From positions 71,720,578 to 71,784,577 of the forward strand of contig CM051029.1 of assembly GCA_027627225.1 (NCBI GenBank): DNA of 64,000 bases, written 5' to 3'. This document shows, piece after piece, positions 9,656-21,748 of the stretch. The DNA is from Congeria kusceri (Eukaryota; Mollusca; Bivalvia; Myida; Dreissenidae). Under the pieces are notes generated by a model, which was given only the letters and a program-made list of their open reading frames with translations, made no database searches and was not told the DNA's origin. Each line of letters starts with the position of its first letter. The first letter of the stretch is position 1. A program made the position numbers and the translations under genes.

Positions 9656-12540
9656 AGGTTAAAAAATAAAAGTGTACCATATTCGCAGAAAAGTGCAGAA
9701 AATGCTACAAATCCGTTGGCGGTTAATTGCAGTAATTTATTATTATTTAAGTAAGGCATTGCAGATAGACAAATTCCAATACAATAATAAACATAATGCA
9801 TGAATGTGTACATTTGACAAAAACATCACTCGGCAATGTTTTCACGAGTTTCGGAACGAACAATTCGGTATTGTCACTATTACATCACTGCCCATTAATT
9901 CAGACCAAACTCAATCAAATAACATTTTAAACAATCTTGCCTACTTGGGAACAACCTGATTGACACTCTCCGTACTTTAATTCAATTCTTATGCATTTCT
10001 GTCATCCTGAATAAGTCCATATCTTATACATGTAAGTCCTGTCAGAAATAAGCTGTCGCATTCCAAAATATCGGAACAACATAAATATCGGGATGTGCAA
10101 CATATACACGCTATATTATTCCGTTCTTTTTAACTGTCCCCATTTACGCGATGGTTATACGGGGTATGGACGGGGTTGAAGGTGTTTTTAGTAAATGTAA
10201 CTTGTAAGTTACGTATCCTCAACAATTTTTCCTTGTAATTAGCTACAAAAGTAAACAATAAATCAAAATGAATAACAATTGTTCATTCCCCCTGTCGCCG
10301 GCCTACTAAACCCTTCTTGAGTTGACAAACAAGCAACAAACTTGTCAATTGAAAGGATGTGTATACCCTTGCAGACTCAATCGATCTCAATATCAATTTG
10401 CAACAATAATATTAACTTAATATAGCATGAACATATAGAATAATAGTGTTTTAAATAATACATATTAATAGCAGTTGTAAGTATAAGTATGTATATGATA
10501 ACATGCAGATATATTAATTTATAACTACAAAAAATAGATGCACATCATCATCAGGTTTCTTGACCGACAGAATACTTTTCAGTTTCGTTTGACGTGTTAG
10601 CATGTTTCTGCATGCGCAACAATTTGTATTCTTGCAGAGTGTTAAGTGACTTTATTTTGTTTCAACACCCGCTAACTATGGGCCAACCCATTGGACACCA
10701 TATACAGACTATGATCTGGCTACTAGAGAAAGGAGATTAAGGAGATTCGTTTTTTAATCAGAGGTTTTCACAAAGCAGTACATATTTATACATTTTTGTC
10801 AATATTGTAAATCGCCAAGCAATGGCTTTGTTTTATACATAATATGATGTTGACCCAAATGCTATCATGAGTAAAACATTGTTGTAGAATTAATTTTTAA
10901 ATAATGGAGGGAATTTAATTTCCTAATTGAAATGTTGGGGCATCTTTGGCGGAATAATGTTTTTATATACCAAGCTTTTATGGCTCTGACTAGTTAACCA
11001 GAATGTATTCAGTGATCATTATTTCTTCGCATATGAACGAACATTCAACGAATTATTAGCGTAACTTTCATCATTTCCAAATAAAAACATAAACGACATT
11101 ACACCTGTATTTTATGTGACATATGGGATCGCTCTCCAACTGCCAAGATTGTCCATGATAACTGATCGGGGTATTCTTTTTAAAATTATAATACGGTATT
11201 AAGGTGACTGCATAAAATGAGGTCAGAAATGACTAGTTTTACGCAGCTGAGGAAGTTTCTTCAAAATGTTCAATGGTTAACTATGAAAACGCATATCAGT
11301 CGACGATTTTGATATAAACATATTTTGTGTGAACGTAGTGTTTAGCGCACGTTGATTTCTTTTACACACAACAACAATGTAAAATTAATTATTGCATTTG
11401 ATTTATAGAGAGCAGGTGAACAAGTAAAGTTTGTCTATGCTGCATTTAGGAATGTTTCTGCATCAATTCTGTTTACATTAGTAAGCGGTCACATTGTGAA
11501 ATGAGACATGATAAACCATGTTTGAAGAACATACATGTTATTTCGCTGTTTTACAAAAAGGATAGATTTATTGGTTCTAATCATACGATTTTAATACTGT
11601 TGTATTTCAATATATTAAAAAACATTATGAAATACATAACATATGGTATCGCAAACGAAACGTACATGTGTTAGAAAGTGTGCATGCCGTTATTCTAAAG
11701 TGGCAATTCATTTAGACAAATCAATTTAATAAAAGAGTTTGACTGGACGTCATGTTATTAAATTATATTTGATAATACTGATCAGTTGTATAACTGGCCC
11801 GCTCCTTGAAAAGGATCAAGATGATGAATTTCAAAAGTATTAAAATTAAATAAATGCAAAGTCTGTGTTACAAGTTTTTCAAATGTATTTGCAAAAATAA
11901 TGTATGACTATGTTTTATAATATTGTAAAAGACTTAATCATCGTCATTGGGCGATTTCTAGAAATTTTGCATTGGACAAAGAAGGAAAAACAGTTATTGT
12001 ATTTACCTTAAAAGGACCTTGATTTCATAATCAAAATTTGAATAATAACATATCTTTTTTATCGGGAACAAATTGAAGATTTTATGGGGAACAAATTGAA
12101 GTTTCATTCTTTTAGTTGCAACAATTCGTTAGTAGAAAACGATCTATATGTTTTGTAAGCCACGGGACGCTTATCGATTTTCTGTTGAAAAGGAAGTTTT
12201 TTTCCGATATTATTACTAGTGTGTAACCAGCCGCGGCTATTTATAGAATCAGCTTCTAATCGGATATCTATGCTGCTTTTTCCATTTTGTTCGTTAGAAT
12301 TATTTCTTAATGTCGTCAAATGAAACGTTATAATTGTATTTTTATGCTGACAAAAACAGTAACCTAAAAATACAGCGGCAGTAAGCCAGATGAATATGTA
12401 CTTTCAAAACTCATTTATTCTTCCTTTATTCTTTATGAACATATAAAAAATATATGAGTATATGCTATAGCATGATTACTAAGGTACATCACATACATAC
12501 AACCAACGACCAGCTGCCTTTGCAAGTCACCGTACAGCAT
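9656..12540. other. Long AT-rich stretch, no gene seen
   Basis: Nearly 2.9 kb without a convincing ORF, splice-bounded exon or tandem array. The only notable item is a block of about 55 bases at 12349-12405 (AACAGTAACCTAAAAATACA core) that recurs at about 16660-16715, upstream of receptor 2. Confidence 0.5.
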
Positions 12541-14838
12541 TAAGATTCAAGATTCAACATATTTATTTCGTTACTTAAACATATACATGTTTTTCGTAAC
12601 ATGATCCAATGAATAATAATAATAGTCACATGACACCTTATAACATATGTACATATATACACAGTTTATAATAATAATATGTATATAAAACAAATAACAT
12701 TTATTATTTCTTGTTCGCATAGAAAAAACAAAATCCAGAGAAAGTTACGACAAGTGTGTTTTAATAAAGTACTTGCCTAGAGGAGGGACTTGTAGATTTC
12801 ATACGAAAACATAAGACAAAAATACGAGACAGCTTAATCAATGTATGTACAATATGTACACTAATATATGCAACTGTAGAGAACACAAATTATTGCAACT
12901 ATTGTACAGTATTAATCATACCTTTTCGTCTGTTAAAAGCATGGTATGTATATTTACACAAATTCAATACTGTTTTATAATTTTTTGATTTAAATAGGCT
13001 AATAAATTTGACCACACTAGGTTTAGTATAGTAATATTTACTTAAATATGTCTTCCGAATGTCACTATACTGAGGGCATATAAAATGATATTCGTCTTCC
13101 AAATCAATTTTATTGCAAAAAGTGCAATATCTGTTACAATGTTCGATTCTGTTATTGCCGTGTCGGCCTGTTTCTATTTTTAATTGGTGAGATGACACTC
13201 TCAGTTTAGATAATGCAATACGATATGTTAAAGGTATTTTATCAAGATAATACTCAAAGTCAAAATCAATTTTAAACAGCTTATAAGTGCACAAACTTCG
13301 ACTGTTATTAACAGCAGTATACCACGACTGTTTAAATTGATCTAGCAGTCTTTGTTTAAAATCTAGATGGAAACAATTCGTATTAACTAAATAGGGGGTA
13401 ACCCAAACATATGAGAAACCACTACTATCTAAAAGAGATTTAACATTGGTTAACCGGTTAGATTTACCTTTAATGCAATCATCTAACAATGCTTGGTATA
13501 ACTTCTTAATAATAATATTGTCGCTATTTAATATTGTTAACCAATATTTAATAATGCGTGTGTATACAGTGGATATCGGCCAAGTTCTCCGTAAACAGCA
13601 ATTGAACATGTAGATTGTTTTACTTTAAGAAGGTTTTTACAAAAATTTTAATGAATTCTCTCTACTTTTGCAGATTTGCCAAAACCCCATACTTCACAAC
13701 CGTAGCTCAATACTGATCCTACAAATGCGTCAAATAATTGACATATGGTACTAGGTTTTAGAATGGCTGTTTTGATATTGTTCGTAAGGGTATTTAGAGC
13801 CTTTAGTCCTTTGCCAGAAATGGTTTCACAATTAAGTATGTAGCTACCTGTATAGTTAAAAACAGTTCCTAAATAGTTGAAATTGTCTACAGTTTCTAAT
13901 GGGATGTTATTGTAAAACCACTTTTCATCAGCCTTTAAAGGACCCCGTTTTCTGAACACTACAACTTTACTTTTGCCCGGGTTTACTTCAAGTCCCCACG
14001 TATGACAGTAATTTTGTAAAAGATTTAGACTATGTTGGAGATCTGTTGGGGTTTTCCCATCTGCAAACAGCATTAAAATAAATGTAAGATCATCTATGGA
14101 TATGCCACTATTAACATCGTCGCAAAGGAATAATTCTAGGTCTTCTAAAAAAAGAGAAAACAATATTGGGGACATTACTTCACCTTGTTTTAAACCTATA
14201 GAGCATTCAAAGAATTCTGAATACGATTTATATCCTTTTATGCATGCGCGCACTTTCGAGTACATATCCCGTATTACCCGTAATGGTTTACCTCTCATTC
14301 CAAGTTTAAATAATTTATACCATAAACCATTCCTATATATACTATCGAATGCCTTTTTAAAATCAATGAACGCACATGCTAGTCTCCCATTTTCATTTAA
14401 TATTTTACTAATTATTGCATTTAACACGAATATACCATCTACTGTGAAACTCCCTTTTTTAAAACCAAATTGTGCATCACTTACTATATTATTATCTGCA
14501 GCCCATTTTGAGACACGTTTATTAATGATACCAGTGAATATTTTGGAAAAGCAACTATTCAACGTAATGCCTCTGTAATTGTTAACATCCATGGGGTCAT
14601 TTTTCTTAAAAATAGGTACAATAAGTCCATTCATCCATGAGTCTGGATAAATGCCCGAATTAAGGATACCGTTAAAAATATCGACTAAATGCGAAGCTAA
14701 AATATCACATGATTCAATAAAGTATTCATTTAAGAGTTGATCCGCTGCAAATGATTTATTCCTTTTCAGGTTATGTATAACGGATTCTACTTCTCGGATT
14801 GTAACTGGTACATCAATCAAAAATACAATCATCGTCAT
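12541..14838 (-). pseudogene. Dead LINE reverse transcriptase (5'-truncated)
   Basis: The minus-strand frame 14838-13648 (396 codons) is a non-LTR reverse transcriptase: LKRNKS region, FIDFKKAFDS motif A (D159), QGEVMSPILFSLFLEDLE motif B, and LEVNPGKSKVVVFRK near motif D. Motif C reads FADG with GKTPTD immediately after, so the second catalytic Asp and a few following residues are missing, which I read as a small in-frame deletion at about 14059. Translation is then broken by a TAA at 13648-13650 and a small frameshift near 13565-13572. The rest (to 12899) holds the C-terminal CTFC...EDEYHF.C zinc-ribbon-like tail. The 3' end at about 12541-12570 is a short GAATCTT repeat. Upstream it stops at a trinucleotide array, so endonuclease and ORF1 are absent. 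Confidence 0.85.
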
Positions 14839-14945
14839 TGTTATTATTATTATGATGATTATTATTATTATTATTAGTAGTAGTAGTAGTAGTAGTAGTA
14901 TTTGCCTTATTATTAGTATTATTAGTATTGGTATTATTAGTATTG
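14839..14945. repeat. Trinucleotide microsatellite (TAT/TAG)
   Basis: Runs of ATT, then TAG, then interrupted TAT/TAG, directly abutting the 5' truncation point of the LINE relic. On the minus strand it translates as poly-Asn/Thr, which is an artefact. Confidence 0.9.
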
Positions 14946-17368
14946 CTACAGAAATAAGAGACCACCTGTATTAAGAGACCACTTTTAAGTATAACCACGG
15001 GTGGTCTCTTAAGACAGGTTAGACTGTGCTTTGCATGTGAAATCAGTCACTGCATATAAATATGAATTGTTTCTATGAGATATCGTTTCAATCTAAAACA
15101 CTCCTTTAATATTTTGTGTCCGCGTATGTTTTTATAACAACTAAATGTTTGTTGTTATAACTTCATGTAAAAACGGTGTTCATTCAAATATTTTAAAATG
15201 AAACAAAATAACAAAAAAGTAGTTCCATTTATGTTAGACTGAAATGAGCAATTGTCTTCATTTCTCACGACCCAGAGTTATCATCCATATTTCCCACTCG
15301 CTCACTGAAAAGCCTGAAATAAATAATAAACATTGTTTAATTGTTGACGTTGTTGTAAGATCTCCACGTTGAATGTCATGGAAAGCTTATTTGCTCGCGG
15401 ACTGCGTAAGTATATCGGCTATTTTATATGAGCGCGAATGAAATATAATATTAGTTTAACTTGTGATTTAAACATTTTCTTTTCAGTTCATGAAAAAAAA
15501 TCATTGGATGTACTACACCGCGGAGAGCCTTGAAAGGTCCGCGCTGCGCTGAAACTTCATAATCGTGAATTATCTGTCGTTATTTTTATGTTAAACAATT
15601 ATGAATGAAACACAAGGCCTTATTATATGCCTTATTATATTATTGTAGTTTCACGGTCACTGTATTGAAGTTTATATTTTGTCAGAGGTCTGCGTTTAAT
15701 GATAAACCGATGTAGCAGCGATTAGTCCGTACACGGGTGTCATTTCGATACATTGCAAAAATAACATCACGGCGCGCGATAGCAAAATCGTAACAAACAA
15801 AAAATAGCATTTCAGCATCATGTAACGTGGTAAAAACACATTTTATTACATATTTTATTATAGACAAGTTTAAAAAAAAACGTTGATGTTTTGTTAATAT
15901 GCAGTTTGCGCATTCTTACGGACGTACACACATTCTGACATACGGACAAACACGATTCATATAAATCAAAATAAATAAATAATAATTATCGATATGTCAC
16001 CATGAATTGACAATGTCGAATAAAATTATTCTTTATTACGCATAAATAATACATGTACATGTAAACTAAATAATATTTACGTACAATTATATAATAATTG
16101 TCAAGGACGATCGAACATTTCTTAAATTTGTGTCGATCACTGATCGCAACTAAGCGTACAGAATTTTATTTCAATCGCACAATTAATGATTGCGTACAGT
16201 TGCAACTAGGAGTACAGTCAATAAACAAACAGTGACTGAATAAAATGGTAAATATCTTGGATATTACAAATGTAGTCCGTTATCAATTAATGTCTATATG
16301 TTAATAAGTAGGTATAGGTGTTAAGCAGCACACAGGTTTATACATTTACGCGAAATCCAAAGAATTACATGGAATTTATTCAAATATGTTCGATCGTTTC
16401 AACATATTTGCAATGATCAACTACCGATTAATCAACGAATTAACATACAAGTTTAATTCGTGATACATTCCTACCTAAAGTAAAAGATAATGTCAAAAAT
16501 TGTGTCACTTACTGCGTATTCTGCTGTTTGCAACTAACTGATCATCGGCGTACAGATCACCAACTTCCGGTTCAGCTCACTGTACGCGTTTACACTGTGG
16601 TAATTCCTTTTGTTCTTTATAATTGTTTCTTATGAAAAGTTATAATTTTTTATTAATCCGTCAAAAACAGTAACCTAAAAATACAGCGACAGTAAGCGAG
16701 ATGGATATGTAAGGATTAGAATGTCTAAGATTCTATTCGGCTCAACTCGTGACCCAATAAACGATTTCATCAATGGCTAAAAAAGTAGTAATCTACTTCT
16801 TACAATAATTTATTGTTCCGCGGTTAGTATCCTACATAAAGAGTGGTGAAGTACACGATACGTTTGGGTTTACTATCACAATCATTAGCATTTGACAAAA
16901 GTACATGCTTATCAAACGGCACTCCTTACTTTCGCGTCGGCGAATCCGACTGATTTATGTATATACTATTAAGTGCGATAAGGTCATACCTCGATAGCTT
17001 TCGCCTCTCAAAGTGTGGTACATTTAGTTGTTCTACGAACAACTTAAAGTAGAAGTACCTAAAAAGTATATTTAAAACGTATACTTAAATTCTATATGTT
17101 AAACATGTTTAGAAGCTATCTTGACTTGACATAATTTCCTTCATACTTAACATCCGTCCGGTCTCCAAACACCCAAGAAAAGTTCGAATGTATAGCGACA
17201 GCATCCGGTAACACTCGCATGCTGTCCGGGTCTTCATAACTACTCTTCCATTGATTACATTGTCAAGCGCAAGTGATTTAAACTCGAAAAGAAAGCAACT
17301 ACTAATTTGTTCATTGCATCCGAAATACATTCAATAGCCGTGATCTGTAATCACCTTGAGTAAAACTA
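14946..17368. other. Upstream region of receptor 2
   Basis: AT-rich DNA with no gene. At about 14957-15025 an inverted pair is visible (AGAGACCACC... and GGTGGTCTCTTAAG). Motifs built from TGATCGCAACTAAGCGTACA recur loosely between 16130 and 16580. The block at 16660-16715 repeats that at 12349. Promoter elements of the receptor would lie toward the right end, but I cannot pick them. Confidence 0.4.
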
Positions 17369-18661
17369 ATGGAGACACTGGAGGAACTCAACCGGCGATA
17401 TGCGGACGCTCTTCTCCCATTGACTATTTTGTTTGGAGTATTCACAGTGTGTGGAGTTTTGGGCAACATATTAGTGCTGGTCGTGTTCTCATTGGGCAGG
17501 GCATACCACCGGAACAACTTCCGCGTGTTTGTGATATTCATCGCAATAATTGACTTAATGTGCTGTGTGCTGGTTTTGCCTTCCGAAATAGCTAAACATC
17601 GTCGTTATTTCAACTTTACAAGTGTCAGTCTGTGTAAACTAAAAACATTCATTAACATGTGGGCTGCAGTCTCTTGTGCTTTAGCGCTTCTTGTCATCTC
17701 TGTTGATCGGTACCGAAAAGTATGCTGTCCTCTCAAGTGGCAGATATCTCAGCGTCTTGCTCTGCAGCTGTGTGCAGTCATCACCTTTGGGATCTCAGTA
17801 ATAATCGCTTCGCCAATGCTAGTTGTTGCAGGGATCGTTTCGGAAAATAAAACGAACGTTTACGACACTCAGACAGAGGTGTTTGTTTGCACATACGCCG
17901 AGGGGTATGCTGATCATCCTCTGTCACTGATTATTAAGTTAATGTCAATAGCAGTCCTAGGCGTCGTCTCGGTATCTACAGTTGTCATGTACATCCTAAT
18001 CGGCAGACAGATCTGCCTGCACTGGGGAGGAGTATCAGCTAGCATGAGGTGGGACTCTCGAAAACTGAGTCATTCAGACGCTATCCAGACTACTAGCACG
18101 CAACAAGAAACTCGTGGACTAAATAGCGGTAGTCTGATGAAGGAAAGCATACTTCAGTCAGACGTAGAACAACCATCTACTGATTATGAGGATAAAGCTG
18201 AGAACAAAGAAATGACAACCCAGCAGACGCCAAAAGTTAAGGCCGGAAAGACAACATCAAGAAGCAGCCGCTTTCGTAGGTCCAGTATATTTTCAAGGAG
18301 CGTACTGAATAGATTTTCATCGTCATCGTCAACCCAGGACGAGGGACTCAGGCGACATTCGTCAATCCGCAGGCGTGGTTCCCGTCTTTCTACAAGAAGT
18401 TTCCCATACAAAACTCTGATATGGTTTATCCTGACACTCGTTTTCATTGTCACAAACGTTCTGTCCCTGACTCTGGCCATTTTGAATCCAGACAGCATCA
18501 ACAAAAGGCCAGATAACTATGTAATGTTCAGTTTGTTTTATCGTCTCCTGTACATCAATAACTGCATCAATCCTTTTGTTTACGCAATCTTGGACAAACA
18601 CTTTCGAAGCGTTTGCAGAAGTCTAGCCCGTCGACTCAAGGCAATGTGTTCGTCGGAATAA
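17369..18661 (+). CDS. Class A (rhodopsin-like) GPCR, paralog 2
   Basis: A complete intronless 430-residue receptor, by hand count about 79 percent identical to the one at 3936 over residues 1-150. N33, D62, the C89/C174 pair, DRY 113-115 and NPFVY 401-405 are present, with a sequon at N160. It keeps Pro121 in intracellular loop 2 and Ala104 at position 3.40, where paralog 1 has Leu and Asp, so this copy is closer to the class consensus. TM6 lacks CWxP here too, so that absence is ancestral to the pair. The third intracellular loop (about 211-346) differs from paralog 1 and is rich in Ser and Arg, with RRSS, RRHSS and RRRGS, good basophilic kinase sites. The start matches its paralog. Ligand unknown; N96 at 3.32 argues against an amine. 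Confidence 0.94.
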   Translation: METLEELNRRYADALLPLTILFGVFTVCGVLGNILVLVVFSLGRAYHRNNFRVFVIFIAIIDLMCCVLVLPSEIAKHRRYFNFTSVSLCKLKTFINMWAAVSCALALLVISVDRYRKVCCPLKWQISQRLALQLCAVITFGISVIIASPMLVVAGIVSENKTNVYDTQTEVFVCTYAEGYADHPLSLIIKLMSIAVLGVVSVSTVVMYILIGRQICLHWGGVSASMRWDSRKLSHSDAIQTTSTQQETRGLNSGSLMKESILQSDVEQPSTDYEDKAENKEMTTQQTPKVKAGKTTSRSSRFRRSSIFSRSVLNRFSSSSSTQDEGLRRHSSIRRRGSRLSTRSFPYKTLIWFILTLVFIVTNVLSLTLAILNPDSINKRPDNYVMFSLFYRLLYINNCINPFVYAILDKHFRSVCRSLARRLKAMCSSE

Positions 18662-21025
18662 GCATAAGCTTGACAAAAACAATATGTTGAACATATATTT
18701 TTAAATTATATTGAACATATGCGCAAAATATTGTGTTTATATGTATATTCGAATTTCTCTTTTATTATAACATTGAATGAGGCTAATGAAACTTATGTTT
18801 GATATGATGTTATTGTAAATACATTGTGTACTCGTATTTAAAACATTAACTGAACAAAGCAGACTGTTTCTGTGTGTATTCTTTCTTATACTGATACTGG
18901 TCGTGTTTATCTAACAAAATGTTTATGGTATCAACAAAATGTTCACTACGCAAGCGACGAATACAACATAATAAAACGCCATTATAATATCCAAACTTTT
19001 GAACATAATCATTCCTAATCAAATGTATTCATTTGCAACAATTGTAATGTAGTAGCTGACAACTAGACAAAAAATGTAATGCTAGTTTTTAATTATAACA
19101 TGACACGCGCAAATCGCCAATAAACAACTCGAAAATGTAGTCCCGAAACTGAAAAATATAGTTTGCATAATTGCAAAATATATCGACAGGTTATGTAAGA
19201 ATCGAAATAATATCGCTGTATCGTTGTTATCTTTAAATAACAACATTTTCTCGTTCTGTTGCGCGAATATTAAAACACTTAATTCATACGCATCAGATCT
19301 CAAAATCGTTGTTCATTCAAAGATAAACAACTCAAAATTGAAAATTATTGTTTAAATAGCACACTATAAGTATTAATTGAATATGAAACTGCACTTGGAG
19401 CATGGAAAGATCTATTTCGAATTGGATAAGAATCAGAGTTTGCGTAATTTTCATTTATATTACTAATATCCGGTGGAGAAAATTTCTTAAAGTTCTGTTA
19501 TTATTTCTTTTCTAGGACAGATTTAGAATTTGACTATTGATGGATGTTTCAGTATGTGCACGCGTACTTTTGTCTTGTCGATGTTTGCCAATACTTTTTT
19601 GTTAATTTAAGTCATGTTGGTGTTTTTGTACAGCCCGTTTTTCAGGGGGTGGGGGTGAGGATGGGGCCCGGGTCATACGATTTGAGGGGGGTGTGGAATA
19701 TCACATTTGTTAAAGGGGAGCAAACAATCCAGAGGTAAATATAAGAATAATAAAACTCCAGATACATCACCAGCAGAGAAACCCATATGAACATCCGCAG
19801 GTCCTTACGTTAAGGCAAGTGACAAATGCCAATACAATACAGGACGTTACGCACAACACAGAGCGGAGAATAACATGATTTGGAAGACATTTTGCAGCCT
19901 ATTTCAGGCCCCGCTATATCAGGTAAGAAGATCAGTAGTTGCATCACGGACATGGATGCATATAGACTGTACTTGACACAATATACTATCTGCATTATAT
20001 CAATAATTATATGCTGCGGTATATTTAGATATACCAATTTCCGCTGCGTAGATGCTAGTGCTATTATAAAGTGCTTCCTGTACGATACCCGTCTGTGAGT
20101 GTAAGAATGTATTTACTTACCCATGTACCATAATTACTCTATATGTTGGGACACTTAAAATATTGTCAGGTTCAACTGCGTAAATATATATTAATCTCTT
20201 TAAAACAAGCAAATCACAGTGGATATAGATATTAGCCCCAGGGAATAAATTAAGACGCGCCGACAACGGGCCACATTGATGGCGTCAACTGCCAAGATAT
20301 ATGGATATATGGAATATCCACATGCGCATTCACAACTTAGACAGTTTCCTAATACATTGCAATTTATCAGTACCGGTAAATAAACGGTAAGATGGCGACT
20401 TTTAAGTGCCGACTTTACGGAAATTTAGTCTAAAGCGCCATTTGGAAAACAGCGTCCCAAACTTTAGAAACAGGATAAATTTAAATTTTCAAAGTATTCC
20501 AAAATTTAGAGTCACAAAACATGATTATGTTTAATGTGTCCTAAACATATAGAGTAATTATGGTGTGTGTGTCTGTAAATTCATGTACATTTGTACTTGT
20601 TTTACGCATACTTTATAAAGGGGTTTTACCGAGATACTTCTATATGAAAATGTTATGTTCTACCTTGAATACATAGACAATAATCTATTTTGATATAAAT
20701 AAAAACTACTGCGCGAAACGTGTATCTGTGAGGGCAAAGTCGTCTGTCTTTAGATAATATTATCAAAGGGGAATCAATTCAACAACATTACGCAGCTTTG
20801 TATTTAAAGGTGATAGTGGCTGCCAAATTCGTACAGTATACAATTAAATGGTCATTGTATTGTCTCTCTTAGAGGGAGTTTACGTTCGTATAGGGCATTC
20901 ATAACACACACATTGATTGATACTGTTTATTGCAAAAACACTGATCCTCCTGTTAGGACTGTTCACAAACATTAGCTTTATTTACTGCCGAATATCCGAC
21001 TATTCCCTGTTAAAATATAATACAA
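18662..21025. other. Non-coding flank
   Basis: AT-rich. The only structured item is a guanine-rich segment at 19645-19672 (listed separately). Short open frames here have no domain, splice context or codon bias. Confidence 0.4.
19645..19672 (+). other. Potential G-quadruplex
   Basis: Four guanine runs (GGGGG, GGGGG, GGGG, GGG) separated by loops of 1, 7 and 3 bases meet the usual quadruplex pattern. It stands out in an AT-rich background, but no gene is near enough to assign a role. Confidence 0.5.
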
Positions 21026-21029
21026 GAGA

Positions 21030-21165
21030 ACCAAGCTGTGACTTCACGGACCCCATATGTTTCGTTCCCTAAGGAGACTTCTCGGACCCCAGATTTTTCG
21101 GTCCCTATTAAGGAGACTTCTCGGACACTAAATATTTCGGACACTATAAGATAACGTGTCGGCCC
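21030..21165. repeat. Short degenerate tandem repeat, about 3 units
   Basis: CTTCTCGGACCCCAGATTTTTCGG-like blocks repeat with a period near 43-46 bases: CACGGACCCCATATGTTTCG, then CTCGGACCCC..., then CTCGGACACTAAATATTTCG. Confidence 0.7.
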
Positions 21166-21453
21166 CCAAAATTAATTTGAGATAAACTCAATAATTATTA
21201 ATATCCGTACCGTGAATAAACCGATCATGTACCGCCCCATGTTTTCACCAGTGATATATGAATAAGCTAAATACTAGTAATTTACGTAAACATAATTGAT
21301 ACATGAATTTGTCAGGCAAATTTAACAAATTAACATTGTCAGAAAATAATAGCGGGAATGAATGAGCAGTAAGTTTATGAATTCCCCATTTATTGCAATT
21401 CTCGGGTTTATGATTCTCAGTGCTTATTGATGCGTGTGTATTTACACAGCTTT

Positions 21454-21748
21454 ACCGCGCGCTATTTTTAGAATGATTCTCCTGCTGGGGTTGTATTAAG
21501 AATTAATTCACGGGGACAACAGTCGGTTACAGCGTACAATAATATTTTTACACAATGATAAAATAATAGGAAATATAAGCTCAATCAAATTTGCTAATAT
21601 TTGTTTTGCTTATTTATCAGAAAAATACCAGGAATTTACCACTTTATATTTTGTCCTTGCGAGCTCAACAGGCAACATTGTACGTTGTGACCGACTGTCG
21701 TCCCCGTGAATTGTAGCATTATAATTGCTATTTATAGAGCGCGCCGAT
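21454..21748. mobile_element. Palindromic foldback element
   Basis: Arms at 21505-21537 and 21680-21712 are inverted copies of 33 bases with about 4 mismatches (core TTCACGGGGACAACAGTCGG). Outside them a weaker inverted pair continues (CGCGCGCTATTT versus ATTTATAGAGCGCGCC). No coding capacity. A MITE-type element is the simplest reading. Confidence 0.75.
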
